A DNA stretch of 64,000 nucleotides from Acidovorax sp. sic0104 (lineage in GTDB: Bacteria > Pseudomonadota > Gammaproteobacteria > Burkholderiales > Burkholderiaceae_C), in assembly GCF_019219095.1 (NCBI RefSeq), contig NZ_JAHUWH010000004.1, forward strand, positions 248,001 through 312,000, in the 5' to 3' direction. A program made the translations under genes and the position numbers. The first letter of the stretch is position 1; each line of letters opens with the position of its first letter. This document shows, one piece after another, positions 26,573 through 36,053 of this stretch. Below the pieces are notes generated by a model. That model was given only the letters and a program-made list of their open reading frames with translations. It was not told the origin of the DNA and ran no database searches.

Positions 26573-28028
26573 GCGGAAGTTCAATGCGAAAGAATGATTG
26601 GGCGCCCTCGTCCACCAGGCGCACAGTGCCACCGTGGGCTGCAATGTATTCCTGGACTATGGACAGGCCGATGCCAGTGCCGCGCACGGCATCCTCCGGC
26701 TGGCGGAGGCCACGGTAGAAGGGCTCGAAAACGTGGTCGCGGTCTGCCGGTGCAACACCTGGCCCCTGGTCGATCACGTCGACCCGTGCCGTGCCTGCAT
26801 GGCGCGACAACAGAATGCGCAGAGTGCCGCCCTTGGGTGAGAAGCGAATGGCATTGGACAGCAGGTTGCTCACCGCCGATGCGATCTTGTCGGCGTCGAT
26901 GGGTAGCGACACCGGAGCGCCTTCCACAGATACCTTCAGGCCCCGAGCCTGCCACTGGAGCCGCTGTGCTTCGGCCTGGGCCTCCAGCAGCGCCAGCAGA
27001 TCGGTGTCCCGCCGGTTCAGTTGCCGGGCTTCGAAAGCCGCGGCGTTGAAGCGCAGCAGGGCCTCGATCTCGCCTTGCAGCACCAGCGTATTGTGGTGCA
27101 GGATCTGCGCGACCTCGCGCTGCCCGCCATTGAGCTCGCCGGTGACCCCGTCCTGCAAGAGCGCGACGCCTTCACGCAACGCGGCCAATGGGGTCTTGAG
27201 CTCGTGCGAGACATGGCGCAAGAACCGCGCCTTGTCGGCATCCAGCTCCACCAGCCGCAGTCGCAGCCATTCCAACCGCTGGCCCACGCGGCGCACGTCG
27301 TCCGGGCCGGAGATCACCACGGGTTCATCCAACTGGTTCTCGCCCAGCAAACGGATGGCGCCTTCCAGGCGCTTGAACGGGCGGGCCAGCCAGATGCCCA
27401 GGGCAAGGGCCAGCACCAGTGCCAGCACGATGACGCCGACCACTTGGTGGGTCACATTGCGGCGGCTGGCTTCCACGCGGTCCTGCAGCGCGCGGTTGCG
27501 CTCGGCGTTGAGGTCTTGTATCGACTGTGCGATGTTCAGATTCAGTGTCTCGATGGCCACGAACTCGTCAGCCACCAGGCGTTCATTGTCCAGCGCGCGC
27601 TCGGGCTGGGCATTGAGCAATTCCTTCACGGCATCGAGGTGCTTGCGCCATTCGATAGCCTGCTCTTCGGGCAGCCCGTCCTTGTGCAGCTGGTCCAGGA
27701 TGGCAGATGCCTCGAGCGACATTTCATCGAAGCTGCGCCGCAGTGGCGCATCACGCAGCACCAGAGACTGCCGGGCCGCGCGCTCCAGCGCCTGGCTGCG
27801 CTGGTTCAGCGCCTGCGCGGCGGTACCCATGGCGGTGGCATGGGTGGTTCCGTGCCTGCTTTGCACCATAAGCTGTTCCAGCGTGTGCAGGGCCCGCAGC
27901 GAGCTCACGCCCAGCAGTCCGGCGATGAGCAGGAACGCCAGCAGCAGCAGCTGCTGAAACGAGAACCCGCTGAGCGGCCCTCCGGCCCGGTGGGCGCCAG
28001 TGCCGGACGGACCGCTAGTGGCTGGCAT
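26562..28028 (-). CDS. glrK: GlrK (QseE)-type sensor histidine kinase
   Basis: A 488-residue membrane kinase. One helix at about 24-42 (QLLLLAFLLIAGLLGVSS), a helical periplasmic domain, and a second helix near 168-188 (VVGVIVLALVLALALGIWLA) leading to a HAMP domain. The HisKA box RFLRHVSHELKTPLAALREG has H275. The HATPase has N-box SNLLSNAIRFS and G-boxes DQGPGVAP and GTGIGLSIV. The SHELKTPLAALREGVALL signature is typical of GlrK. It begins 22 bp after the miaB stop, so miaB and this operon may share a transcript. Confidence 0.9.
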   Translation of the reverse strand: MPATSGPSGTGAHRAGGPLSGFSFQQLLLLAFLLIAGLLGVSSLRALHTLEQLMVQSRHGTTHATAMGTAAQALNQRSQALERAARQSLVLRDAPLRRSFDEMSLEASAILDQLHKDGLPEEQAIEWRKHLDAVKELLNAQPERALDNERLVADEFVAIETLNLNIAQSIQDLNAERNRALQDRVEASRRNVTHQVVGVIVLALVLALALGIWLARPFKRLEGAIRLLGENQLDEPVVISGPDDVRRVGQRLEWLRLRLVELDADKARFLRHVSHELKTPLAALREGVALLQDGVTGELNGGQREVAQILHHNTLVLQGEIEALLRFNAAAFEARQLNRRDTDLLALLEAQAEAQRLQWQARGLKVSVEGAPVSLPIDADKIASAVSNLLSNAIRFSPKGGTLRILLSRHAGTARVDVIDQGPGVAPADRDHVFEPFYRGLRQPEDAVRGTGIGLSIVQEYIAAHGGTVRLVDEGAQSFFRIELPHAA

Positions 28029-28050
28029 CGTGATGTGGCTACCCCTGGCC

Positions 28051-29397
28051 TCAGACGAGCGCGGCCTCGGCCACGTGGGTGACGACTTCGCCGCGCAGGG
28101 TGTAGGCCTTGGCTTCGGTGATGGTCACATCCACCATCTGTCCGACCAGGCGTGGCTGGCCCACGAAGTTGACCACCCGGTTGCACTCGGTGCGGCCCAT
28201 GAGTTCGGTGGCATCGCGCTTGGAGGCGCCTTCCACGAGTATGCGCTGCACCGTGCCCACACGGCTTTCGCTGATGGACTTGATGTTGGCGTTGATCACG
28301 CCCTGCAGGTGCTGAAGCCGGCGCAGCTTCACGTCGTGCGGCGTGTCGTCGTGCAGGCCGGCCGCAGGCGTGCCGGGGCGGGGGCTGAAGATGAAGCTGA
28401 AGCTGTTGTCGAAGTGGATGTCGTCGATCAGCTTCATCATCTTGTGGAAGTCGTCCTCGGTCTCGCCGGGGAAGCCGACGATGAAGTCGCTGCTCATCGC
28501 CAGATCGGGGCGGATGGCGCGCAGCTTGCGTACCGTGCTCTTGTATTCCATGGCGGTGTAGCCGCGCTTCATGGCCATCAGGATGCGGTCGCTGCCATGC
28601 TGCACAGGCAGATGCAGGTGGCTGGCCAGCTTGGGGATGCGGGCGTAGGCGTCGATCAGGCGGGGCGTGAACTCGTTGGGGTGGCTCGTCGTGTAACGGA
28701 TGCGCTCGATGCCCGGGATATCGGCCACGTATTCCAGCAGCAGCGCGAAGTCGGCGATCTCGCTGGTGCCCCCCATCTTGCCCAGGTAGGCGTTCACGTT
28801 CTGGCCCAGCAGCGTGATCTCTCTCACGCCCTGGTCGGCCAGGCCGGCGACTTCCACCAGCACATCGTCGAACGGGCGGCTGACCTCTTCACCGCGCGTG
28901 TAGGGCACCACGCAATAGCTGCAGTACTTGCTGCAGCCTTCCATGATGGAGACAAACGCGCTGGCACCCTCTACGCGGGCCGGGGGCAGGTGGTCGAATT
29001 TCTCGATCTCGGGGAAGCTGATGTCCACCTGCGGGCGATCCAGCCGCTCGCGCTGGCTGAGCAACTCGGGCAGGCGGTGCAGGGTCTGGGGGCCGAACAC
29101 CACGTCCACATAGGGCGCGCGCTTGATGATCTCGGCGCCTTCCTGGCTGGCCACGCAGCCACCCACCCCGATCTTTACCCCGCGCGCCTTCAGGTGCTTG
29201 ATGCGGCCCAGGTCGCTGAATACCTTCTCCTGCGCCTTCTCGCGCACCGAGCAGGTGTTGAACAGGATGAGGTCGGCTTCGTCCACGTTCTGCGTGGGTT
29301 CATAGCCCTGGGCGGCATGGAGTACGTCGGCCATCTTGTCCGAGTCGTACTCGTTCATCTGGCAGCCGAAGGTTTTGATGAAGACTTTTTTGGCCAT
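28051..29397 (-). CDS. miaB: MiaB, tRNA-2-methylthio-N6-(dimethylallyl)adenosine synthase
   Basis: Radical SAM enzyme that adds the 2-methylthio group to i6A37 of tRNAs reading UNN codons. It has 448 residues. Motifs: [19 protein letters not shown] and [11 protein letters not shown] (auxiliary 4Fe-4S cysteines), [11 protein letters not shown], and the radical SAM CxxxCxxC as [17 protein letters not shown]-terminal TRAM domain is present ([20 protein letters not shown] ...). The ATG at 29397 ([10 protein letters not shown]) is preferred to the in-frame TTG three codons upstream. Confidence 0.97.
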   Translation of the reverse strand: MAKKVFIKTFGCQMNEYDSDKMADVLHAAQGYEPTQNVDEADLILFNTCSVREKAQEKVFSDLGRIKHLKARGVKIGVGGCVASQEGAEIIKRAPYVDVVFGPQTLHRLPELLSQRERLDRPQVDISFPEIEKFDHLPPARVEGASAFVSIMEGCSKYCSYCVVPYTRGEEVSRPFDDVLVEVAGLADQGVREITLLGQNVNAYLGKMGGTSEIADFALLLEYVADIPGIERIRYTTSHPNEFTPRLIDAYARIPKLASHLHLPVQHGSDRILMAMKRGYTAMEYKSTVRKLRAIRPDLAMSSDFIVGFPGETEDDFHKMMKLIDDIHFDNSFSFIFSPRPGTPAAGLHDDTPHDVKLRRLQHLQGVINANIKSISESRVGTVQRILVEGASKRDATELMGRTECNRVVNFVGQPRLVGQMVDVTITEAKAYTLRGEVVTHVAEAALV

Positions 29398-29500
29398 GGC
29401 AATCAATCTCTGGTCCGAACCGGGATGCGGCGGCGTGCGTGGAGCGGCCGCAGAGGTCGGGCGGTGGGCGCCCTGCAGGGGCAGGTGTTCCGCGCCGGGG

Positions 29501-29971
29501 TTACTTCTTAGCCGGGTCTGAATCGGTGCGGAAGTTGAACTGGACCGTGTCCGAGCCCTGGCGTGGCTGGGCGGCCTCGCCTTCGGTCAGTATCCAGGCG
29601 GACAGCAGCATGCCTGTACTGCTTTCGATCAGGTAGTTGACCTTGAAGCTCTGGCCTTGTACTGCGTGCGGCATGACGAGCGTGTTCTGGGGGCTGAACA
29701 GGCGCATGCCGGGCGCCATGCGGATGGTTCTTCCGTTGAGAACGGCATCGGACGCGCCCTGGATGGTCAGGTTGCCGCGCAGGGACGCATCGGGGAACGT
29801 GCGCACAACGCCCATGCCTGGCTGTACCTGGGCATGAGCCGGCACGCTCATGCCGGCAAGCGAGAGCAGCCCGACCAGGGCCGCCGCAGCCACCGCGCGT
29901 GGAGCCTTCAGGGATCGGGCGCTGTCCGTACGGGAGGTGGGCAATGGCAATTCGGGAGTGCAGCGGTTCAT
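29501..29971 (-). CDS. Exported protein of unknown function
   Basis: 156 residues from the ATG at 29971. A Sec signal peptide ends near SVPAHAQ (about residue 48). The mature part ([20 protein letters not shown] ... [20 protein letters not shown] ... [12 protein letters not shown]) is compact, beta-rich by eye, without cysteines or catalytic motif. I recall homologues only in Comamonadaceae and relatives, unnamed. It lies 103 bp upstream of miaB on the same strand. The signal region is unusually long (about 30 residues before the hydrophobic core), so an internal start is possible, but no Met is placed for it. Confidence 0.75.
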   Translation of the reverse strand: MNRCTPELPLPTSRTDSARSLKAPRAVAAAALVGLLSLAGMSVPAHAQVQPGMGVVRTFPDASLRGNLTIQGASDAVLNGRTIRMAPGMRLFSPQNTLVMPHAVQGQSFKVNYLIESSTGMLLSAWILTEGEAAQPRQGSDTVQFNFRTDSDPAKK

Positions 29972-30084
29972 GGTGTGTATCCAGAGGCTGGTAAACAGGG
30001 GGGGAAAGACCGATTTTAAAGGCCAGTGCCTCGCAAACCATGGTGGAGCAGCGCCCACCGCCACGGTGGGTGCTCCGCAGATAC

Positions 30085-30119
30085 AAAAAAAGCCCGCAAT
30101 CACTGGCGCGTTGCGGGCT
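30085..30119 (-). terminator. Rho-independent terminator downstream of tRNA-Met
   Basis: Minus-strand AGCCCGCAA - 11-nt loop - TTGCGGGCT (9-bp perfect stem) followed by six to seven T. It lies 22 nt past the tRNA CCA end and ends the tRNA transcript. It also separates it from the exported-protein gene downstream. Confidence 0.9.
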
Positions 30120-30141
30120 TTCGAGGCAGGTCTGCCGAATC

Positions 30142-30218
30142 TGGTGGTCGTAGGTGGACTTGAACCACCGACATCAGCATTATGAATGCTGCGCTCTAAC
30201 CAACTGAGCTATACGACC
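30142..30218 (-). tRNA. tRNA-Met (anticodon CAU), elongator type
   Basis: A 77-nt cloverleaf with encoded CCA. The acceptor stem GGTCGTA pairs with TACGACC. The D-arm is AGCTCAGTTGGTTAGAGC. The anticodon stem-loop is AGCATTCATAATGCT with anticodon CAT, and the T-arm is GGTGGTTCAAGTCCACC. The start lacks the CGCGGG and C1-A mismatch features of initiator tRNA, so it is elongator Met; an Ile2 (lysidine) identity cannot be wholly excluded by anticodon alone. Confidence 0.95.
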
Positions 30219-30244
30219 GCAAGACCAAGATTATAGAACAAAAT

Positions 30245-31024
30245 TTATTGGTGTGTGAAGTTGGCCGCGCGCTTGTTCATGAACGCGTCCATGCCTTCCT
30301 TCTGGTCCTGGGTGGCGAACAGCGCGTGGAACAGGCGGCGCTCGAACATCACGCCGTCCGACAGGCTGCCTTCGAACGCCCGGTTCACCGATTCCTTGCC
30401 GGCCATGACGGCGATCTGCGAAAAGCCGGCAATGATGATGGCCGCGCCCAGCGCTTCGTCCATGAGCTTGTCGTAGGGCACCACGCGGCTCACCAGGCCC
30501 GCGCGCTCGGCTTCGGCGGCGTCCATCATGCGGCCGGTGAGGGCCATGTCCATGGCTTTGGACTTGCCCACCGCGCGCGGCAGGCGCTGCGTGCCTCCTG
30601 CGCCAGGGATGACACCGAGCTTGATCTCGGGCTGGCCGAACCGGGCGTTGTCGGCGGCGATGATGAAGTCGCACATCATCGCCAGCTCGCATCCGCCACC
30701 CAGCGCAAAGCCGCTCACCGCAGCGATCACGGGCTTGCGGATGGAGCGGATGGCTTCCCAGTTGCGGGTGATGTAGTCGCCCTTGTAGGTGTCCGCAAAG
30801 CTGTACTTGGCCATGGCGCCGATGTCGGCACCGGCAGCAAATGCCTTTTCACTGCCGGTGACGATGATGGAGCCGATCGCCTCGTTGGCATCGAACTCCT
30901 TCAGGGCCGCGCCGAGTTCGTTCATGAGTTGGTCGTTCAGTGCATTGAGCTGCTTGGGGCGGTTGAGCGTGATCACGCCCACCTTGTCCGCTTCGACGCG
31001 AACCTCGATGGTTTCGTAGGCCAT
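30245..31024 (-). CDS. Enoyl-CoA hydratase
   Basis: Crotonase-family enzyme hydrating 2-trans-enoyl-CoA, as in beta-oxidation. It has 259 residues from the ATG at 31024, which has AGGAG 5-9 nt upstream. Oxyanion-hole motif: [12 protein letters not shown]. Catalytic acids: [13 protein letters not shown] (first Glu) and [20 protein letters not shown] (second Glu). Both glutamates of true hydratases are present. [18 protein letters not shown] is typical of FadB/short-chain hydratases. It stands alone between the tRNA and the M61 gene; the exact chain-length preference cannot be read. Confidence 0.93.
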   Translation of the reverse strand: MAYETIEVRVEADKVGVITLNRPKQLNALNDQLMNELGAALKEFDANEAIGSIIVTGSEKAFAAGADIGAMAKYSFADTYKGDYITRNWEAIRSIRKPVIAAVSGFALGGGCELAMMCDFIIAADNARFGQPEIKLGVIPGAGGTQRLPRAVGKSKAMDMALTGRMMDAAEAERAGLVSRVVPYDKLMDEALGAAIIIAGFSQIAVMAGKESVNRAFEGSLSDGVMFERRLFHALFATQDQKEGMDAFMNKRAANFTHQ

Positions 31025-31160
31025 GGAATCTCCTATCTCCTGGTTTATGGGTATGGGTGCAATAAGGCGCCAACGAATATACCCAAGCAAGCCCGCGCTG
31101 CGGCGTGGTAGGTAAAAGACCGTACCGCTGCCGTACCGTTGTCCTGCTACAGCCGGGGCG

Positions 31161-32960
31161 TCAACCCAGCCAGCGGCCCAGCGCCGCCGCGTCCGTGGCC
31201 GAGAGGCTCACGGTGTCCGGCGCTGCAGTGACGCGGGCGGACCTGCGGTGGCCGGCAGCCTGGCTGCGCGGCGGCAGCTCGAGAGCCAGGCGCAGCAGCC
31301 GGCCGTCACGCGCGACCACGGCCGTGATGGAGGTGTCCCCGCCTGCGTAGAACGCCACATCGTCGAGCTTGCTGATGCGCCAGCCCTGGCCTTGCACTTC
31401 CACTCCGAGCCATTCGTCGCCCGCGCACATGCCGGCGTGCTCTGCGGGGCCAGCCCGCATCACGGTCTTGATCTGCACGCTGTGGTTCTCGGCCACGCGC
31501 AGGCCGAGCCGTTGCGCCAGCTGCGGCGTTTCGGCCTGCAGGTGGACACCGTGGGCGGCCAGCAGTTCGGCCAGGGGAAGCTCCACCGTGCTGTGCACCC
31601 ATTGCGCTATGTCCGCGTCGAAGGAGCGCTTGCCCAGCTCTCGCAGCACGGTGCGCAGGTCGTCCTCGGTCATGGGGCCACCCTGGCAGCGCTTCCACAG
31701 GGCGCGCATCACCTCGTCCAAACTGCTTTTGCCATCGCGGCGCAGCGCAAGGTCCAGGCACAGCGCCACCAGCGAGCCCTTGGTGTAGTAGCTCACGGTG
31801 GCGTTGGGTGTGTTCTCGTCCTGGCGGTAGTATTTGACCCAGGCGTCGAAGCTGGCCTGGGCCACGGTCTGCACCATGCGCCCTGGGGTCTGGTGCACCT
31901 GGTTGATGGTCTTGGTGATGAGCTTGAGGTAGGTGGCGTCGTCGATCAAGCCCGCACGGCGCAGCAGCAGGTCGTCGTAGTAGCTGGTGAAGCCTTCGAA
32001 GAACCACAGCAGGTCGGTGTAGTTCTCCCGTGCATAGTCGTGCTGCGCGAACTCGGCGGGGCGCAGGCGCTTGACGTTCCAGGTGTGGAAGTACTCATGG
32101 CTGATCAGCCCGAGCAGCGTGGTGTAGCCGTCGCTCGCGCGGTTCTCGCCCACGCGGGGCAGGTCGCGGCGGCCGCAGATGAGGGCGGTGGAGTTGCGGT
32201 GCTCCAGGCCGCCGTAGCCATCGCCCACCGCGTTGAGCATGAAGAGGTAGCTCTTGAACGGAGCGGGTTCGTCTCCGTGCCAGAAGCGAATGGCGGTTTC
32301 GCAAATCTTCTGCGTGTCTGCCAACAGGCGCTTGTCGTCGAAAGACGGCGCGGCGCCGGCCACCACGAATCGGTGGGGAATACCTCCGGCAGTGAAGCGG
32401 CCCACCCAGAAGCTGCCCAGCTCGAAAGGGCTGTCCACCAACTCATCGTAGTCCTCGGCCAGGTACAGGCCGAAGCCCTTCTTGTCGACCTTGAGCGACG
32501 TAAGACCGGTGGCGACCGACCATTCGGCCGTGTCCGCTGTGCGTGCGATCTCCAGCGTGTGGCGCTGCTTGTCTTGGCCGCGCACCTGCAGGCACAGGCT
32601 GGTGCCGTTGAAGAAGCCCCGCGAGGCATCCAGCCAGGCCGTGCGAACGGAGGTGTCATAGGCGCAGACGGCGTAGGTCAGCACCAGGGGCTTGTCGGCG
32701 CTGCAGTCGGCACGCCAGCGGTGCTTGTCCAACTGCGTGAGCGGCACGTCGTGCTTGCCCTGGCGCGCCTTGAGTTCCTGCAGATTCTTGGCAAACTCAC
32801 GCACCAGGTAGCTTCCCGGGATCCACACAGGCAGGGCCAGTTCCTGCAGTGCCTGGGGATGGGCCACCGTCAGCGTGACCTGAAAGAGATGGGCATGCAG
32901 GTCGGCAGGCTCCACGCGGTAGTGGATGTCTGCGGGTTCGGGGTGGCGCGAAGAGGGCAT
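31161..32960 (-). CDS. M61-family glycyl aminopeptidase with PDZ domain
   Basis: A 599-residue zinc metallopeptidase family protein. The N-terminal beta-rich domain ([17 protein letters not shown]) is followed by a thermolysin-like domain with [14 protein letters not shown] (HExxH-type HEYFH) and the third-ligand region [22 protein letters not shown]-like domain lies near the C-terminus ([29 protein letters not shown]). No signal peptide is seen, suggesting a cytoplasmic enzyme, although some relatives are exported. It starts 97 bp after dsbC on the same strand. The last 35 residues are basic and Ala/Ser-rich. Confidence 0.92.
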   Translation of the reverse strand: MPSSRHPEPADIHYRVEPADLHAHLFQVTLTVAHPQALQELALPVWIPGSYLVREFAKNLQELKARQGKHDVPLTQLDKHRWRADCSADKPLVLTYAVCAYDTSVRTAWLDASRGFFNGTSLCLQVRGQDKQRHTLEIARTADTAEWSVATGLTSLKVDKKGFGLYLAEDYDELVDSPFELGSFWVGRFTAGGIPHRFVVAGAAPSFDDKRLLADTQKICETAIRFWHGDEPAPFKSYLFMLNAVGDGYGGLEHRNSTALICGRRDLPRVGENRASDGYTTLLGLISHEYFHTWNVKRLRPAEFAQHDYARENYTDLLWFFEGFTSYYDDLLLRRAGLIDDATYLKLITKTINQVHQTPGRMVQTVAQASFDAWVKYYRQDENTPNATVSYYTKGSLVALCLDLALRRDGKSSLDEVMRALWKRCQGGPMTEDDLRTVLRELGKRSFDADIAQWVHSTVELPLAELLAAHGVHLQAETPQLAQRLGLRVAENHSVQIKTVMRAGPAEHAGMCAGDEWLGVEVQGQGWRISKLDDVAFYAGGDTSITAVVARDGRLLRLALELPPRSQAAGHRRSARVTAAPDTVSLSATDAAALGRWLG

Positions 32961-33057
32961 AGGCGTTGGCGGGGTTCTGGCGTGATGCCCAGCAGTGCCG
33001 GGCCCTGCTGGCAGGCTTCTCTAGAACGTGTCGGCAGGCGATTTGCTGCGGCGGCTC

Positions 33058-33789
33058 TCAGTTGCCGCCGGTGCTTGTTTCGCTGCCGGCCTCGGCCAGG
33101 CGCTTTTCCACTTCCTGCGCGCCGATGGCGCCGGGTACGCGCGTGCCATTGGCGAAGATCAGCGTGGGCGTGCCGGTGATCTTGTGCTTGCGGCCAAAAG
33201 CCAGGTTGCGCTGCAGTGCGCTGGTGTCGCAACTGGCGGCGGGTGCGGGCTTGTCACGCACCATCTGGTCCTGCCAGGCGGTTACCTTGTCCTTGGCGCA
33301 CCAGATGTTGCGCGATTTTTCTGCCGAGTCGGGGCTCAGGATGGGGTACAGGAACAGGTACACCGTCACGTTGTCCACGTTCTGCAGATCGCGCTCGAAG
33401 CGCTTGCAGTAGCCGCAGTTGGGGTCCTCGAACACCGCCACCTTGCGCTTGCCGTCTCCGCGCACGATGGTGAAGGCATCCTTGAGCGGGAGGGCTGAGA
33501 AATCGACGGCGGTGAGCTTGGCGATGCGGTCTTCCGTGAGGTTGCGGCGGGCCTTGGTATCGATCAGCTCGCCCTGGATCACGTAGCCACCCTTGGCATC
33601 GGTGTAGAACAGGTCGGTGCCGATGCGCACTTCATACAGCCCCTTCATGGGCGTGGGGCGCACTTCGTCGATCTTGTCCATCTGCGGGATGCGCTCGGCC
33701 AGCGCCTTGCGGATGTCGGCTTCCTGAGCGGAGGCGGCGGCATTGGCGAAAAGGCCGACGGCCGCGATCAGGATGGGAATCAGTTTCAT
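33058..33789 (-). CDS. dsbC: DsbC-type periplasmic disulfide isomerase
   Basis: Rearranges wrong disulfides in exported proteins, kept reduced by DsbD. It has 243 residues. A Sec signal ends near ASAQ (about residue 22). An N-terminal dimerisation domain (residues 23-80) is followed by a thioredoxin fold with active site EDPNCGYCKRFERD. A second cysteine pair is present (IWCAKDK and AASCDTS), like the structural pair of E. coli DsbC. The cis-proline is in TGTPTLIFANG. It is 61 bp after the UbiH-type gene, and the M61 gene follows. Confidence 0.95.
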   Translation of the reverse strand: MKLIPILIAAVGLFANAAASAQEADIRKALAERIPQMDKIDEVRPTPMKGLYEVRIGTDLFYTDAKGGYVIQGELIDTKARRNLTEDRIAKLTAVDFSALPLKDAFTIVRGDGKRKVAVFEDPNCGYCKRFERDLQNVDNVTVYLFLYPILSPDSAEKSRNIWCAKDKVTAWQDQMVRDKPAPAASCDTSALQRNLAFGRKHKITGTPTLIFANGTRVPGAIGAQEVEKRLAEAGSETSTGGN

Positions 33790-33850
33790 GGTGTTCTCGT
33801 GTTCAATGGTGTGCGCTTGCCCGCAAGGCGATAGCCGTGGTCGTCGTCAA

Positions 33851-34984
33851 TCAAATTCCCATGGCCTGGCGGGCCACAAAATCCTTCAGAGGGCCGCTTC
33901 TCTCGAAGCCCTTCATGCCCCAGTTGCGCAGCGCCTGCACCGGGCCGTCCTGCCGCGCAAACAGCTGCTGCAGCCCGTCCGTCGCAAGGCCCATGGGGAG
34001 CAGGGCCGCCTTGCGCTCGCGCTCGTAGCGCCGCAGCAGCCGCAAGTCGGCCACGCTGCGCCAGTAGTCGCGCCCATGCAGGACACCAGCCAGCGCCTGG
34101 GCATCCGCCAGGCCAAGGTTCAGCCCCTGGCCTGCAAGTGGGTGGACATTGTGGGCCGCATCGCCGGCCAGCACCCAGCTGCGGGCTGGCCGACCTGCGG
34201 CGGCAGGCATGGGCCCGCACCAGCGGTCTGCCCTGGCCAGCTGCAACGGCCAGGCAGAACGCTCGGCGGCCAGCTCCAGCTTTCCCAGGGCCTCCTGGCT
34301 CGCAGCCTGCAGCCTTTGGGCGAACTCGCCGGGCGGCAGTGCCATCAGCGGCGCAACCTGATCCTGAAGGACGGACCACACAACGGCCACGGAGTTCCCG
34401 TCAGGGCCCTCCAGCGGCAAAAAAGCCAGGATGCCGTCGGGCAGAAACCACTGGCGCGCCACCTGGCCGTGCGGGCGTTCACAGCGCAGGCGGGTAGCGA
34501 TGGCATGCTGGGCATAGGGTGTCACCTGGAAGTTCACACCGAACTCCTGCCGGGTGCTGCTCGCGCGGCCTTCGCACACCACCGTGAGCGCGGCGGCGAC
34601 CGGGGCGTCCACCACTTCCACATGCGGCTGGTAGCGCACGGCCTCGGCCAGGCGCGATTGCAGCGCGGGGACATCGACGATCCATGCCAGGGCGTCCACG
34701 CCCTGCGCGGCGGCGTCGAACCGCACCGTGCCGTCCAGGTCCCCTTGCACCTGCATCTGGCGCACGGCCGTGGCGTGTTCTGCGTCCGGCCAACTGCGCA
34801 GGGATTCCAGCAACTGGCGGGAGGCGAGGTTCAGTGCATAGGCCCGCACATCGGTCGCGGCGGGGTTCCTGGGGCCGGGGGCCGGCAGCAGGGCCACTTT
34901 CAGCCGGTCCCGCGCCAGCAGCAACGCCAGCGTGGTGCCCACCACGCCGGTGCCGCGAATACAAATATCAAAGGTTTGGGCCAT
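33851..34984 (-). CDS. UbiH/UbiF/Coq6-type FAD-dependent monooxygenase
   Basis: Flavoprotein hydroxylase, most likely acting on the ubiquinone ring. 377 residues from the ATG at 34984 (MAQTFDICIRGTGVVGTT). Dinucleotide fold GTGVVGTTLALLLARD. FAD-binding GD motif VLAGDAAHNVHPLAGQGLNL. The UbiH-family signature is present. Which ring position it hydroxylates (C1, C5 or C6) cannot be told from sequence. It heads a run ubiH-like, dsbC, M61 on the minus strand and is divergent from the MOSC gene (103 bp). Confidence 0.9.
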   Translation of the reverse strand: MAQTFDICIRGTGVVGTTLALLLARDRLKVALLPAPGPRNPAATDVRAYALNLASRQLLESLRSWPDAEHATAVRQMQVQGDLDGTVRFDAAAQGVDALAWIVDVPALQSRLAEAVRYQPHVEVVDAPVAAALTVVCEGRASSTRQEFGVNFQVTPYAQHAIATRLRCERPHGQVARQWFLPDGILAFLPLEGPDGNSVAVVWSVLQDQVAPLMALPPGEFAQRLQAASQEALGKLELAAERSAWPLQLARADRWCGPMPAAAGRPARSWVLAGDAAHNVHPLAGQGLNLGLADAQALAGVLHGRDYWRSVADLRLLRRYERERKAALLPMGLATDGLQQLFARQDGPVQALRNWGMKGFERSGPLKDFVARQAMGI

Positions 34985-35087
34985 GAAGGCATTGTAGGAG
35001 CCGGCCCGCGCTCCTGGGCGCAGTGCAAAATTGCGGGCGGAGAGTTGCTCTCCGTATCGATGGCCCATTTTTGAGGAGCGCACAGGC

Positions 35088-35960
35088 GTGAGTTTCAACC
35101 CCGATTCCGATCTGTCCGGCACCATTGCCCGCCTGTTTGTCTACCCCGTCAAGTCGTGCGCGGGCATCGCGGTGCAGGAGGCGCTGCTCACGGAGACGGG
35201 CCTGGACCTCGACCGCGCCTGGATGGTGGTGGATGCGCAGGGCATGTTCCTCTCACAACGGGCACTCCCGCGCATGGCCCTCATCCAGCCGCAGCTCAAG
35301 ACCGAGGAAATGGTGCTGCGTGCGCCCGGCATGCTGGCCCTGCACGTGGCCATCGACGCGGTGGAGGCTCCGGCAACGGTGACGGTCTGGCGCGACACGG
35401 TGCCCGCCTGGGACATGGGCGCGGTGGCTGCCCAGTGGTTCACCGATTTCCTGGGCCAGCCGTGCCGCCTGGTGCGCTTCGACCCCGAGCACCGGCGCCT
35501 GTCCAGCATGGACTGGACCGGCGGGGTGGAGGCGCCCAACCAGTTCTCCGACGGTTTTCCGGTGCTGGTGGTGAGCGAAGCCTCCCTGCAGGAATTGAAC
35601 GAGCGCCTGGCCGCTGCCGGCCACGGCGCCGTCGGCATCGAGCGGTTTCGGCCCAATGTGGTGCTGGGCGGCGTGGATTCGCACGACGAGGACCGGGTGG
35701 ACCTGGTGCGCGTGGACGGCGGTGCCGAGGGCGAGATCCACCTGCAGGCCGTCAAGCCTTGCGCGCGCTGTCCCATCCCTGATATCGACCCGGCCACGGC
35801 GCAAAGCAGCCCGGAGGTGGGCGACACGCTGCGTTCCTACCGCCAGGACAGGCGCCTGGACGGAGCCATCACCTTCGGCATGAACGCCATCGTGCGCCAG
35901 GGCGCGGGCCAGGTGTTGCGCGTGGGGCAGCGGGTGGCGGCCGATTTGCGCTTCGAGTGA
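35088..35960 (+). CDS. MOSC-domain protein (molybdenum cofactor sulfurase C-terminal-like)
   Basis: 290 residues from GTG 35088. An N-terminal MOSC_N beta barrel (ARLFVYPVKSCAGIAVQEA) precedes a MOSC domain with FRPNVVLGG and LVKPC-type AVKPCARCPIPDID, which carries the conserved cysteine. Similar proteins (YcbX, mARC) pass electrons or bind molybdenum cofactor to reduce N-hydroxylated compounds. No ferredoxin domain is attached here. GAGGAG lies 10 nt before the GTG; an in-frame TTG at 35031 is less likely. Confidence 0.85.
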   Translation: MSFNPDSDLSGTIARLFVYPVKSCAGIAVQEALLTETGLDLDRAWMVVDAQGMFLSQRALPRMALIQPQLKTEEMVLRAPGMLALHVAIDAVEAPATVTVWRDTVPAWDMGAVAAQWFTDFLGQPCRLVRFDPEHRRLSSMDWTGGVEAPNQFSDGFPVLVVSEASLQELNERLAAAGHGAVGIERFRPNVVLGGVDSHDEDRVDLVRVDGGAEGEIHLQAVKPCARCPIPDIDPATAQSSPEVGDTLRSYRQDRRLDGAITFGMNAIVRQGAGQVLRVGQRVAADLRFE

Positions 35961-36012
35961 GACCTTGGTAGGGGCGTATCCGCCTCCGGGCGGCGGCCTT
36001 CGCGGCGGGCCG

Positions 36013-36018
36013 TAAAAT
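36013..36018 (+). promoter_or_regulatory. Putative -10 element (TAAAAT) of ychF
   Basis: TAAAAT lies 35 nt before the ychF ATG in a short intergenic gap. No clear -35 partner in the GC-rich stretch upstream. Confidence 0.3.
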
Positions 36019-36053
36019 CGGCGGTTTGTCTCCGAATTCCAGAAAGCCCTGCC

